DNA from: Carallia brachiata
Taxonomy: Eukaryota > Streptophyta > Magnoliopsida > Malpighiales > Rhizophoraceae
Direction: 5' to 3'
NCBI GenBank assembly: GCA_021464245.1
Contig: JADCRB010000013.1
Location: 1,681,424-1,745,423 of the forward strand
DNA length: 64,000 bases
Positions 1 through 11,658 of the stretch are shown piece by piece; within the stretch, counting starts at the first letter, position 1; each line of letters starts with the position of its first letter. The translations under genes were made by a program, and so were the position numbers. The notes beneath the pieces are model-generated. The model searched no databases. It saw only the letters and a list, made by a program, of their open reading frames with translations, and had not been told where the DNA came from.

Positions 1-377
1 TGGGTTCCACGCATTTTTTTATTTATTTTTGTAAAAAAACTTATAATGTGCAGACAAGTATAATCTATATATAATATTTTCTATGGTTTAATGTACATTT
101 TATCATTATTCATGCTCATTCTACTTTAATTGTATCTACATGATATTTTTTCTAAATAACAAAAATTAAAAAGCATACGTGACCATTGCCTATCTCTTCC
201 CGTCTCTCTAATTTTTTCCTAAAAAGAAAGTTCAAAATTCAGTCACTACATTGTAAATGGACTTGAAACTATATTTGAAAGACTTGAGATTGAATTCTTC
301 AGTTCAGTTCAATGATATCTTTAATTCTTGCGGTTCTTCTGACAGCGGTTGAATATGATGTTTGGTTTCTAAATCAG

Positions 378-1742
378 GAAGAAGATTTCACATTGGAAAG
401 ATTCGTGGCATTGATGTCATCTATGTAATGACAGGGGAGCAAATTGTGAGATTCTTACTATCCTTTACACATACACTCCATGCTACTTCGCAGAATCTTA
501 ATGTGACGAACATACATACATTGCTGCATGTAATCCAAAAGTGCATTTTCTTATCTTTACACGGATTCCTTTAACGTTTTTGGGGCATATGTACACAGTT
601 GAATGCAGGTATAACTGTTCAAACCCTTCTTGACAACTTTGATATTCAAGGAATTGTTCATTATGGGACTGCAGGAAGCACTAGTGATTCCCTGTCCGTC
701 GGTGATGTTAGCGTGCCAAATTATGTTGCCTTCACAAGTTCTTGGAAATGGCAGGTACAACATTTAAATCGCTCCGTTTTGCATAAAGAGTACCAGATCA
801 GAGGTAGGTCTAGGCATAGGTATAGACATAAGTTTAGTCCTAGTGAACGCTTTAGTAGCACTCATACTTGGGATCACACCCTCACTAGGTATAGACACAA
901 TACTCTTAGTGGGACTGGTAGTGTCCACATTGCTAGTGACAGAATGTTGTTTTCACATTTTTTTCCGTTGTGTTTCAGGAGTTCAAGACAGGGAGAGGGC
1001 AATACCCAGAACTGAAGTTTGGGGCTTTCAATTTTCCGGTAATTGGAGAGAACTTGTTGGCAAAGGTAGAGTTCACCTCGACTCAGTTTTTTTCTGCGGG
1101 GAACGACAAGAAAGAGATATTTTGGATTCCTGTGAGTTTAATGTGGTTCAATATTGCTGCTCAACTTCAGGTTTTGTCACCAGATTGTTCTGGACTCCAG
1201 AGAAAGTTTTGGATGCTCTCTTCTCATATTATTATATCAAGTGCTTCCTAAACTGTCTATTACTGTAATTTGTTGCAGGATTTAGATTTGCAACAATGTG
1301 TAAATGAAACATATTGCCTGCCTGAAACACCAAAAGTTGTGTATGGATTGAGGGCTTCTAGTGCTGATATATTCCTTGAGAATGCAGCATATAGGGAATT
1401 TCTTTTCAGGGAACTTGGGGTCTCAACAGTGGATGAAGAGAGTGCTGCTATAGTAATGGTCAGTAAACAAAATTGGGACCTCAATTGACTTACTAATGAT
1501 CTTCGATTGGGAAAAGTCCGCCTTATCTGATAGAATTAACAGCAAGTGTTGTTGATGTGATGCAGACTTCTTTGACAAATGGGGTGCCTTCTATTGTGTT
1601 TCGCGGTATATCAGATTTGGCTGGAGGAGGGGGAAAACTCTCAGGCACAGGCCTGAGTTATTTGGCTTCTATCAATGCTCTCAGCGTAGCAATTAAGTTT
1701 ATGGAATTGATTGGCAAGGAGTACAAGCCTCGGGATCATTGA
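378..1742 (+). CDS. Bark storage protein/MTA-SAH nucleosidase-like protein, 5' truncated by window
   Basis: Phosphorylase-superfamily (PNP/UDP) protein of the plant bark/vegetative storage protein group. Five exons are readable: 378-445, 599-754, 979-1170, 1279-1458 and 1566-1742 (TGA), all with GT donors and AG acceptors. The reading frame runs through RRFHIGKIRG, GITVQTLLDNF, the glycine-rich HYGTAGSTSDSLSVGDVSVP segment, ENLLAKVEF, and STVDEESAAIVM followed by VFRGISDLAGG. By family knowledge the last two blocks correspond to the Met-Glu that contacts ribose and the Asp that protonates the purine base in bacterial MTA/SAH nucleosidase; both acids are present here. The first exon (signal peptide plus about 75 residues in the paralogue at 4994-7276) is absent from 1-377, which reads as intron, so it must lie left of the window. 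Enzyme activity is possible but not proven; related proteins act mainly as vacuolar nitrogen stores or wound-induced proteins. Confidence 0.85.
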
Positions 1743-2224
1743 AACATTGTACTTTCCATTTGGTTGCTCTCGGTTTCGTTGAAATAACCAAGAAATTTTA
1801 GTTCTACATGAAATTTTGCATTTGTTGGCAATCTGGATTGATAATGGACAAATATCATTGAGCTTTAGCGAACAGATTTGTTGGTATCGGGACTTGTACT
1901 GAAAACATTACAATCACAGAAATTAAGCCCAAAAAATTGAAACATGTAATGTTAACCTGGAGTAATAGGGTAAGATTAACATATAAATCAAGTAATGATT
2001 GATCTTCTTCTCGAAGTATTCATAAAGGATAAGTGGCCACAGGTTGAGATCCACCCCCAATAGCTTTTCTGAAAGTAATCACACCATATGGTTTTGTCCC
2101 AAATAGTCCAAAGCTATAGACTGTAAATTGTACATTTCATTCAATGTGCATTGTTTTATCGGTGCAAAATTGTTTCATATATATATATTTTTTTGCCCTT
2201 TAGTTTTTGAAATCCCATTGTAAT
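1743..2224. other. 3' flank of the first storage-protein-like gene
   Basis: No coding signal. This is the probable 3' UTR and downstream spacer of the gene ending at 1742. Nothing recognisable beyond AT-rich sequence. Confidence 0.5.
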
Positions 2225-2470
2225 ACCATTCGAGCGGTAATTTAGTGATAAATTGACGTGTTTTCATGCTAACGACTTGGGTTCAAGCCTACGTACCTAC
2301 GCTTTCCCTTAACTGACTCATGCTGGGACAGTTTCATGTTTAACTGTGATACGCGGTGTTGGGAGTCTGGTTCAGCAATTGTTGTAGTCTCCATTAGCGG
2401 AGTCACACTCGACCCCACCAGTGCTCAGGTGGTGGGTCTATTCCTTGAAGGTAGTTGAACGAGATTCAAA
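2225..2470 (+). repeat. Dispersed repeat with tRNA-box-B-like motif
   Basis: This stretch resembles parts of 10470-10740 and 22650-22880: all carry a variant of 'taatttagtgataaa', then a motif like GGTTCAAGCC, then a stretch around 'gtgctcaggt' and 'ggtgggt'. The GGTTCAAGCC motif resembles a pol III box B, so a SINE-like origin is possible, but I could not find a convincing box A or flanking target duplication. Confidence 0.4.
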
Positions 2471-2918
2471 CAAACAGAAATTACTCTAATTTTAATCTGT
2501 AAATCTGATAATTGATAAAACTACAATAAATTTTTTTTTTTTTTTTTTGTTAAAAAAACAATCCCTTTGTAAATCAACTAGACTTGGCACATTAACTACT
2601 TCGGTACTTACACATAATTGGCATCTGGAAAGTAGTAATTTTAGTTGAACATAGTTGGTACTTCGAAGTGAACCAATACTGCCCTATAATAACAACTTGT
2701 TCCAACGATTGCTGCTTTTGGGTGTGTTGATAACACTTTGCTGAATTGAAAGATTGTAGCTAGGTGCATCATTGCCCTGCTCATTTCTCTTGTATTTTAG
2801 GTTGCTTGTATTAGTCATGGATCAGATTATGTTGAGTTGTATTTTCTGTTTCTGTCAATTGAAAAGGCAAGCATCAAGCTTTGCATTTCTGACATATGTA
2901 AGCGAATTGTATGCTTAA

Positions 2919-3645
2919 GGTTTGTTTGATTTAGCTGTTGAATGTTACTGTTAATAATTACTGTTACTGATTGCTGATACCTATTTACTGTTGTTGATTG
3001 CTAATAAAATTAATAAAGTGTTTGGTTAATTTTATACAAACTGTTACTGCTGAATAATGAAATGTCTAATTTAAACATATAATTTGTATAAATATATCAT
3101 ATTAAAAATTTTATTTTTATATTTTATAATTTTATATTTTAGAATAATATTTTATAAATAATATTGAGAATTATTTTACTTAATTTTTAACTTTTTTAAA
3201 AAAATATTAATTTTTATTAAATGATAAAAATTATTATATTTGAGATTTTTTTTTATAAATGTCAATATTAAAGAAAATTGAAGTGAAAAAAAAAATATTT
3301 AAGAATACTTGAAAAAAAATTATTGAAGTTATATATATACTAATAAAATAAATTAACATATCTAATTCATGTGTCAAATAAAAAAAATAATAGTAAAACT
3401 ATATAAATATTTTTAAGGGTAATTTAGTCCATATTAATTATTATTAATATTAAAAAGTGAAAAGTAATATAAAAAGTAACAAAAAGTAGTCTGAAACTAC
3501 TTTTTAATTTGCTGCTGTTAGGAAGTCAAATAAGAAAATAAGAAAAATCAAACAACAATAATAAAAAATTTATAAAACACTATCTTTCTATTTTTTAAAA
3601 ATCAAAAGTAAATGCATCCCTTTAAAAATTAACCCAAATACCCCC
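2919..3645. mobile_element. PIF/Harbinger (Tourist-like) MITE, copy 1
   Basis: A 727-bp AT-rich non-coding element. Its left end is GGTTTGTTTGATTTAGC and its right end is AACCCAAATACCCCC (reverse complement GGGGGTATTTGGGTT), giving imperfect terminal inverted repeats. Identical TAA triplets flank it at 2916-2918 and 3646-3648, the TWA target duplication expected of PIF/Harbinger elements. A relative of nearly the same length lies at 15756-16479. There is no transposase coding sequence. Confidence 0.65.
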
Positions 3646-3770
3646 TAAGCTGCTTGATCTTCTGTAATCATTATGATACTTAAAGACTCCTATACAATGG
3701 AGCAAATTAATCAATGTAACAAAGTGGTTTCCAGCTTCATTTCTTGCTGCTTATTTATTTATTTATTTCA

Positions 3771-3867
3771 TTTTCTCTGCTGCATTTGCATAGCTTCTAC
3801 ACCTCATGTCTCTTTTTTTTTTTTCTTTTTCTCTGCTGCATTTGCATAGCTTCTACACCTCATGTCT
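3771..3867 (+). repeat. Short direct duplication, 56-bp period
   Basis: A 41-bp sequence (3771-3811, beginning ttttctctgctgcatttgca) is repeated at 3827-3867 after a T-rich spacer. This is a simple local duplication, with no sign that it is coding. Confidence 0.75.
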
Positions 3868-4993
3868 TTGATTTTTGTGTCCTTATAAGCTCTCTAGAGC
3901 TTATTAACTCCTGTAATTCATGTCAACTCGGTCCCTCTTTTTACTCTCAAAATCTAATATTTAAAGTTCATCTCTTACGCTGCAATTGTTGTAACTCTGC
4001 TGCACTTTTCAGATTAGAGTGCCATCCAGCGCTTACTTTCCTCCAGGACCCTTTGGGAAACAAAAACTGCTTTTAGTTTATAACATTTATAGCTTTTGAG
4101 CTTCATTCAGCTTTTAGGATGTGGGCTTCGAATCTTTGCTTTGTAAGATCGATCAATCCTTTTCTTTACTATTTGGTTTCTTAGCAACTTCGTTTAAAGT
4201 TACCTAATGGGTTTTCCCCTTTTACAGCCTGTTTGGAGTGTGAAAAATGGAAGGGAAAGAAAGAAAGAGGAAAGGAAAGTATAATAAGAAGAGAACATTG
4301 TCAACCATACCGTTTGTGGTCATTTAGTTTTTATTATTCATGTAAGATAGATCTTTATGTTAGAGAAGAAGACTAATGACGTTTTTGGTTCTTCACTCCA
4401 AAATTTTCTGCTCATATTTCTTCTCTGCAATTACTATTATGCTTCTCTCACAAAGCAAAAAAAATTAAGTGTAAGAATATAAATTAATTTGAGCTAAAAA
4501 TAAAATTGAGTGAAAAACGTGCCTATAAAGTGCAATCATTGAAGAAACAGGAAAATAAAATGTTTAATAGTAGTGACAGAGCCTTCTAAGATACTTTTCG
4601 AAAGTGTGCTTTTGATGGTTCACATTTCACAGGCTCCTTTTTATACATGTTAAGCTACAAATTTATCAGTTAATTTTACTGATCCAAGGTTCAAACTAAA
4701 CTATCAAACTTTTAAAATAATTGATTACAATTTTTTTTTTTAATTTTCTTCTTTTGTTATCGTCTTAATTGTAACGACAAATCTCTAATCACGAGGACCA
4801 TCTTAAGGATATTATTAACATTAAGTTCTTTAGAGGCAAGCAAGTTAAATTCAAAGTGAAGAGATGCACAGCTTTGATACACATAATTTATCTTCTTATT
4901 TTCCTTGGCCATACGGTTGTTCAAAGTGAGTACACTGGGCCAACCATTATTTATTAGCACTCAAAAACAACTTCACGGGGATTTGCATTGAGC
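3868..4993. other. Non-coding spacer between convergent paralogues
   Basis: I see no gene here. It contains T-rich tracts and a short purine-rich stretch (4240-4290) that begins like the MITE end at 8265 (gtttggagtg). 4757-4993 is the probable 3' UTR region of the minus-strand gene. Confidence 0.5.
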
Positions 4994-7276
4994 TTAGAAC
5001 TTTGGCATGGCCAAGGAGGCCTGCAGGCTGAGCCTTTCAATGAGCACAATAGTGACTATGACAGCATTCTTGGTGCCCAAAGAAGAAAACTCCGAGTTAT
5101 CTTCGGACCCACCTGCAGTGTGAGAAATTCCCCTGATTGAAACAGTGGGTACCCCATTATTGAGCGTGACCTGTAACACAAACCAAACAGGCCCCAAAGG
5201 CCAAAGCCTTATTAATCGTTTCTTAGACAGGCAAAAATCGTTAATTAACTAGGAGATGTGAGTAAATAAATTGCACAAACCAATTGGACAGCAGCAGCTT
5301 CTCTGTCCACTGTTGAGACCTTGAAGTGCTTGTTAACGTGGTCTCTGTATGCTAAATTATCATAAAAGATGTCAGCAGTAGAAGCCCTGGTTCCGTGCAC
5401 CAGCTTGGGCTTGTAGGAAAGGCAGGATGAGTCGTCAAGACATTTTGCCAAATCCACCTTCAGTAATAAAAACAAGAATTACCCAAAAAAAAAAAAAAAC
5501 AAGTGAATTATGGTCAAATGCATGTAGCCATGCATATATTTTTTTTAATCTTTAGAGTTTAATACATAATTTAATTTTGGGATCTCACTTCAGGCGGAAT
5601 AGTTTTGTGACATAATTAATATTACAATTTTCGTGACCAAGTAATTTTGCATTTGAACCGCCACCCATCCCTTAAATTTAACTTCTTAATTTATACACGT
5701 TCAATAGATCTATTTAATATGTAATTCATTCAAGATACTTCACCCAACAAGTTAAGTTTTTAAGTGAAATAATTTCGTGGTTGCATACATTCAAACAATG
5801 ACTTAAAAAGAGAAATCTAAACCTTAAGGTTGGAGGCAATGGCGAGAAGGGTAGAGTCGAAATTAAGCCAGAAAGCAGTTTTGGGTGAACCGGAAGTAAA
5901 CACTTGAACTGGTTCAGAGTTGAGGCCTTCCAAGAAATTCTCACCCTTATCTGGAGTATTGTAATCTCCGATTTTCAGCTGCACTTTCTTCGCTGATCCA
6001 TATTTCTTCTCAATAAAAACGCAAAATATATCAACAAACACTTAATACTGAAACCATCCAAAAAAAAAAACAACATTCTAGTGTTCCTGCACTTAATGGT
6101 AGAGCATCATTATCATTATTATTATTTTTGTCTTAGTGAACACGATCTACTACCATAGAAAAATAGAGTTGATGAAAGGAGAACTGAAGATCGAATTTCA
6201 GATCTCGAAATTAAAAATTTCGAGCGGCCAACTATCTCATTTTGGGGCCTTAGAGCATCATTATACATTACCAGCCATTTACTGTTTGCTGTGAAGGCCA
6301 CTTGCTTGGGCACCGCAACATCGCCAATGGACAAAGAATCATTGACGGTACCAGCACTGCCCACGTTGATGACTAAGCGAACCGAAAATGCATCCAACAG
6401 GACTTGGGTTGCCACGGCAGCATGAATCTGTTTAAGTTTAAAAAAATAGTGGGAATCCTTCGTAAGCAATAATTAATAACACACTTGTCCCAAAACTAAA
6501 AGTTGGGAGAAAATAAAGAGAGAAAAAAGAGGAACAAAAATGGAGATGGAGACTTACTGTTACACCACCGTTGGTTACATACAGGACATTAGCAGTATTA
6601 ACCGTGCCAATGAAGATTCTCCTTCCTGATCAGTGACCAAGGAAACAGCAGCTTACATTCAGCGAGCGACAGGGGAGAAAGGTTTGATTATCATGGCCTA
6701 ATTACTCTGTCCATCAAGCTATTTTAAGTTTACATTTTCATTAATTTTTTTTAGAGCTTTCCATATTCATGGCAGATTGATTTCTTGTGTCCCATAAAAC
6801 TCGCCGAATTTCAACTTTTTAGTTAAAATTTGAAGCCCTTTTTGTTTTTTTCCCTTTTTTTTCAATATAAGGTCTGTTGGTCATGAGCTCTTCTTCCAAT
6901 AACTCTTACACCCTTCCTGTTTAGCCTTAAAACTTTAAATCTCTAAAATAAATGTCTTAAGTAATTATGTACTCGATACAAAGCCTCATTTGTTGGATGT
7001 ATTAAGCGGAACTTGAAAGGAAAATAGGTAAGACTAATTGTTACCAGCCAGGTCAACGAAGGGTTTGGATGGATGAGGAACAAAGTGACCAGATTCAAGG
7101 AAGGCCTTTTCAGTGGACTCTGACCTGCCAATAACGGCAATAAACGAATTTCCGGCATTCTCGTTGATTCTCTGGATGGTGGAGTACAGTGGGTGGCTGG
7201 TGCTCAGCTGCAGCGACTGCTGTGCCATGAGCAGCAGCCCGAGCACCACCATTAGAATGCGGCCTGCCACCGGCAT
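4994..7276 (-). CDS. Bark storage protein-like (phosphorylase superfamily), secreted/vacuolar, complete
   Basis: A complete six-exon gene. Minus-strand exons are 7276-7045, 6625-6558, 6427-6272, 6008-5823, 5457-5281 and 5170-4994 (stop), together encoding 331 residues, close to the usual ~310-340 for this family. The start Met opens a hydrophobic signal peptide (residues 1 to ~24: GRILMVVLGLLLM, then QQSLQLSTS), implying entry to the secretory/vacuolar route. The phosphorylase fold signature follows: FIAVIGRSE, INVGSAGTVNDSLSIGDVAVP, KGENFLEG, STVDREAAAVQL. Intron phases match the paralogue at 378-1742; exons 2, 3 and 6 are the same length and exons 4 and 5 differ by one or two codons. Oddity: where the paralogue has GISDLAG (catalytic-position Asp in MTA/SAH nucleosidases), this protein has GISHTAG, so the Asp is His. 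That suggests reduced or lost nucleosidase activity and a storage or other role. The acidic Glu in VDREAAA is kept. Confidence 0.88.
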
Positions 7277-7395
7277 GGGTTTTTCCTGGTAGAGTGAGGA
7301 GGTGTGTGAAAGAACTAAGTGGGTTGATGTTGTCGGCGACTAGGTGACAGGGAAATTTAGAGCAATCTCTTGTTGGATTTCTACGAGGAATTTCA

Positions 7396-7408
7396 TATCA
7401 TATATAGA
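7396..7408 (-). promoter_or_regulatory. Putative TATA box of the 4994-7276 gene
   Basis: On the minus strand the sequence reads tctatatatgat about 120 bases upstream of the start codon at 7276, a plausible TATA element leaving a ~90-base 5' leader. Position and composition are the only evidence. Confidence 0.4.
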
Positions 7409-8264
7409 AATCAGCCAGCCTTTTTGTGAGATTACCAAAGTGACCTTCAAGGACTGTGTCTCACCCTCTCACTAGGATAAGCTCTTTGGAAGTACTGAAA
7501 TTTTGGAGATTTTGCAATTAAATTTTTTTTAATATTTTTTAATTTTCAAACTGTTAATTCTAAATTTTTAATTTTCATTTTATACAAATCTTTTCATTTT
7601 TTTTTGACAAAAAATGTCGATTCGGTAAGTACATAATTTGAGCAAACTGAGATTGTATTAAAAAATGTCAATATATTTTAAAATTATATATACATGTTTA
7701 CATGTGTACTTCACTAAATTTTTCTCTACTTTCCCATATATAAAAGGAAAAAAAATATAAATTTTCATAGAAAGAAATTAAGGGTTCTTTCTTTTTATAT
7801 ATAGGAAAAAATAAAAGAAATTCAGTTAAATATCTACGCAGATATAAATTTATGTTTTTATAGTGTATTTGAGTTTCATAAACTTAATAGATATATAGAT
7901 TGTCAAAAAAAAAAAATGAAAAGCTAAAAATTAAATGAGACGTTGGACTCGATTGAAAGCATGCACCTACAAAGCATTGTGCTTCAGATACATTGGCCAA
8001 TATGGCCACCCCAAAACATCGCATGCATTGCACGCTGAACAGTGAACAACTATCATGCTCTGTTTGGACACTTTTTAGGGAAAAAGAAAAAGACAAGAAA
8101 ATAAATTATTTTTATTTATTTTTTTATTAATTTAAATAATTTTTTTTATTTTTTTTATAAATTACTATTTATTTTCTTTCTTATAAATTTTTAATCATTA
8201 CTTTTTATCAATCATAATACTATTTTTACTATACAATTTTTTTTTTGTCTATTCACTTTCTTTA
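7409..8264. other. AT-rich spacer upstream of the storage-protein gene
   Basis: No gene recognised. It contains long A/T tracts and fragments resembling MITE interiors. Confidence 0.5.
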
Positions 8265-8953
8265 GAGTGTGTTTGGAGTGCGAAGAAATAAGGGGAGGAG
8301 AGGCGAGGGGAGGGGAAAAGAGAAGAAAGAGAAGGAAATTAGAGAGAAAATAAAATTATTTGGAGTAATAGAAAAAATTAAAAGAAAGAACGTATGGTGA
8401 AAAAAATGTGAATAATAATTTATTAAAAAAATGAAGAAAAAATAAAATTATTTGAAGTGGTGTAGAAAGTGAAGAGAAAGAAAATTAAGAAAAAAAATAA
8501 ATAATAATAATTATATTTTTCTTTCCTTCCTTATTACCCTCGCACACCAAACATGACAGTCTAACCAGAGAACAGTTTATACACTAATGCTGTATTTGGT
8601 ATGCAAAAGAAAATTAGGAGGGAAAGAAAAGTATAATCATTACCATTTACTTTTTTTTCTCTTCACTTTCTACACAATTCCAAATAATTTTATTTTCTCT
8701 CCATTTTTTCTATCACAAATTACTATTCACATTTTTTTCGTCATACTTTCTTTCTCTCACCTTTTTTTACCACTCCAAATAATTTATTTTTTTCACTTTT
8801 TTTCTCACAAATTACTATTTACCTTTTTTTTCATTTATTTTCTTTCTCTTAACTTTTTCTACCATTCCAAATAATTTTATTTTCTCTTCATTTTCTTTTT
8901 GTTTCTTCTCTTTTTTCTTTTTCCTCTCATTTCTTCGTATTCCAAACACACCC
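8265..8953. mobile_element. Foldback MITE(s), outer inverted repeat TTAGNGTGTGTTTGG
   Basis: The left end (GAGTGTGTTTGGAGTGCGAA) pairs with the right end, whose reverse complement reads GGGTGTGTTTGGAATACGAA. The outer triplets are TTA on the left and TAA on the right, so the inverted symmetry extends into them. Inside, 8540-8558 (cctcgcacaccaaacatga) and 8588-8605 (ctgtatttggtatgcaaaa) are further inverted copies of the same end. The block therefore looks like two related foldback units side by side, or one nested on another. The left half is purine-rich and the right half pyrimidine-rich. Hydrophobic reading frames here (for example 8587-8874) are artefacts of the T-rich strand. Confidence 0.55.
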
Positions 8954-9928
8954 TAAGCTTTCGTGATAAAGTATTAACCACGTGGTTGTCGTGGTTATGC
9001 CTTCTGCTGTGGTGGCCCACCATGCTTCAGCCTTCACGTGAATTGATGTATTTCTGTCCAAAATTAAGATTATTGCACGGCTACCCTCCCCCACCCAGAC
9101 AGATATTAAAGATTGAATTATTGCGGTGGCCAATGTTTGCATCACAAGTTTCACAGACCTTATCTTTTATTTTTCATGTTTTTGGGAGAAGAGACCGCAT
9201 CCTTATCCTTATCGTTATTTATTATTATTGTCAGTTTAAGCATGAAGGAAATGAGTAAAAACAGACGAGGGAACTTGCCATTATAAAATCTAGGACCCAG
9301 GCAGCAGGACTGACCCAGACTCGATATAAGTACCGAAATAATAAAAAAATATATTTTATTTTATTTTTTAAAATTAAATTCTAAATATATTTAATAATAT
9401 TATTTTAAATATTTAGTAATATTTTAAAATTTTTTACAAATATTTTCAAAAAAAATTCAAGAAAAAAGAAAATTTTTTAGACAAACAACTGGTTAACTCA
9501 AACCAACGTAAAAAAAAAAAAGGTATATTACAAATAAAATATTTTATATAATATAAATTAATTTTATAATAATATGCAAAAATTCATGTAATTTTTTTTT
9601 TGACATAAAAAATTCATGTAATTGAATTCAAAGAGATGCGTGTCAACATAGTGGGGCTCAATAAAAAGAAAAAAATTGTAGGACCAGAATAATGTAAACC
9701 ATTTTCTTCCGAATTTCAATCGACGGACCTACCCTTTTCACACGTATAATAAAACCGAAAGTATCTCTTTTCCGCTTTTCTTCAGTGCTTTTCGTTGGAG
9801 AGAGTGAGTAGATCGTGGCAGCATTTCATTCCTTGAAGGGATCACAAGTCTTATTATTATTATCGTTATTATTATTATTATTATTTTACTCAATTAGGAT
9901 GAGTTTCTCTCTCTCTCTCTCTCTCGTA
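8954..9928. other. Non-coding spacer
   Basis: I recognise no gene. 8957-9240 is less AT-rich than its surroundings and contains CACGTG at about 8980, but gives no convincing protein. A TTA/TTG microsatellite lies near 9850-9890 and a short CT repeat at 9907-9925. Confidence 0.45.
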
Positions 9929-10433
9929 GGGATATGTATAAAAAAAATTTTAAATCTTTAAATTTTTTTTTATTTAAGTTCTAAACTTTTTTGAGATTTC
10001 ATTTCAGTTCTAAACCTTTTGATTTTACTCCAAATCAGTCCTTCCGTTAGTCAAACCGTTAAAAATTACTGTTCACTAATGAAAATTTTTTTAAAAAGGT
10101 AAAATACACTATTTCAATTCACTAGTTAACAGAAATACTTTATATAATCTAAAAAAAATAAAATAAGAAATTAAAAATATAAAATCTCAACTTATATGTT
10201 ACTATTTGAGAGTAAAATATAAGTATTTAATAATAATAAAAAATTTAAATAGTGTATTTTATCTTTTTAAAAAAATTTTCGTTAGTGAACAGTAATTTTT
10301 AACGGTTTGACTAACAGAAGGACTGATTTAGAGTAAAATCAAAAGGTTTAAAACTGAAATAAAATTTTAAAAAAATTTAAAATTTAAATAAAAAAAAATT
10401 TAAAAATTTAGGACTTTTTTAATACATATCTCC
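9929..10433. mobile_element. Mutator-like foldback MITE with ~200-bp inverted repeats and 9-bp TSD
   Basis: A 505-bp element whose two arms (about 9929-10130 and 10235-10433) are reverse complements of each other. The termini read GGGATATGTAT and, on the opposite strand, GGAGATATGTAT. Paired interior stretches include the segment around ctgttcactaatgaaaa and its partner around ttcgttagtgaacag. Flanking nonamers are TCTCTCGTA (9920-9928) and TCCCTCGTA (10434-10442), matching at 8 of 9, consistent with the 9-bp target duplication of Mutator-like elements. It has no coding capacity. Confidence 0.7.
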
Positions 10434-10469
10434 TCCCTCGTATGTTGCCTTTTTTTGTTGGATCAATTA

Positions 10470-11658
10470 GCTTGTTGGTTATCGCACCAAACGATAATTT
10501 AGTAATAAATTTATGTATTTTTATATCATGAGACTCAAGTTTGAATGTTAATATATATATTTTCTTCTAAAAAAAGTGTTAGGTTTCACTTATAGGTATT
10601 GAGTGTAATGCAACGTTGATTTTAAGTTCAGTAATTATTGTATTCACTAATAGAGAAAATTCGGTCGGACCTTAAGAGTGCTCAGGTAATGAGTTTGTTT
10701 CTATGAAGTGGTTGATTGCGGCTAACAAAAACATGGTTACTTCGAACTTTAACCTATAGATATAATAATTAATATACTCACAATATTTTTTTTCATATAA
10801 AAAGATGCTTGTACGTTGAAATTATAATGTGATTCGAACTCGGCAATGCGTTTATGGATGATTTTTTTGAGTCATAAGATAATAGAGTCTGACCTTTGTC
10901 ACGGACGAAATCTTAGCAGAAAAACAAACGGATGAATTGATTAATTAGTTATTGACATCAACTAAAATTTATATTTTTAATTTATATAGAATTTGCATTC
11001 TTTTAATGTACTTTTGGTAGAAATTAAAATGAATTCTTTAAGGTGGACGCATAACTTAAATTCTTGAATTATTATTGTTATGTTCGACTAAAATTTATAA
11101 TTTCATTATTCATATAATTACCATTGGTATTGAACTTATAGCATGACGTGGACTATATGATTAATTTAAGAACTCAAATATAGTTTTTTTTTTCCTTTGG
11201 TTATACGAAAGGGAGGAAGGTTAGAAATAAATGTAAAGTTTCTAATAACTCAAATAAATGACTAACAGATCTTAAAAGAGGTCAAAAAAGTGTTCAACTT
11301 ATAGCATCTGATGACATGGACTATAGGATTAATATGGTATTGACTTATTTTTAAGTATATTTAATTTCTTGTTGTGTCGAAATTGGTGAATATAAAAAGA
11401 TTTAGGAGACAAAAAAATAATTAAATATAAATAATTAGATATTATTAAATTAATTATATATCTCTTATATATTTTAAAAAATATATTTAGGTAATTTTAT
11501 TCGGTCTACAAATTTACGTGGCCAGAATTGGCTGCACCACAGACGTCGCGGTGATTTGAGAATTCAAATGTACTAAATGCTTTTCCTTTTCAAAAGGGTC
11601 CACATGGGCTTACTCTCGAGCAGCTGCCTGAATTCTACAGAAGAAATGGCTATTATTT
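10470..11658 (+). repeat. 1.2-kb dispersed repeat, copy A
   Basis: The whole stretch is repeated in the same orientation at about 22650-23842. Shared landmarks include gattcgaactcggcaatgcg (10831), ataatagagtctgaccttt (10879), and the right boundary around ctacagaagaaatggctatt (11634-11653), after which the copies diverge. By eye identity is high in the GC-richer parts and lower in the AT-rich parts. I see no protein in it; the class is unknown. Confidence 0.6.

Noticed and set aside
3744..4076. 110-residue plus-strand frame
   Set aside because: It overlaps a local duplication and T tracts and shows no family similarity; judged a chance frame.
8587..8874. Hydrophobic 95-residue frame
   Set aside because: It is composed almost wholly of F, L, I, S from T-rich MITE sequence; not a membrane protein gene.
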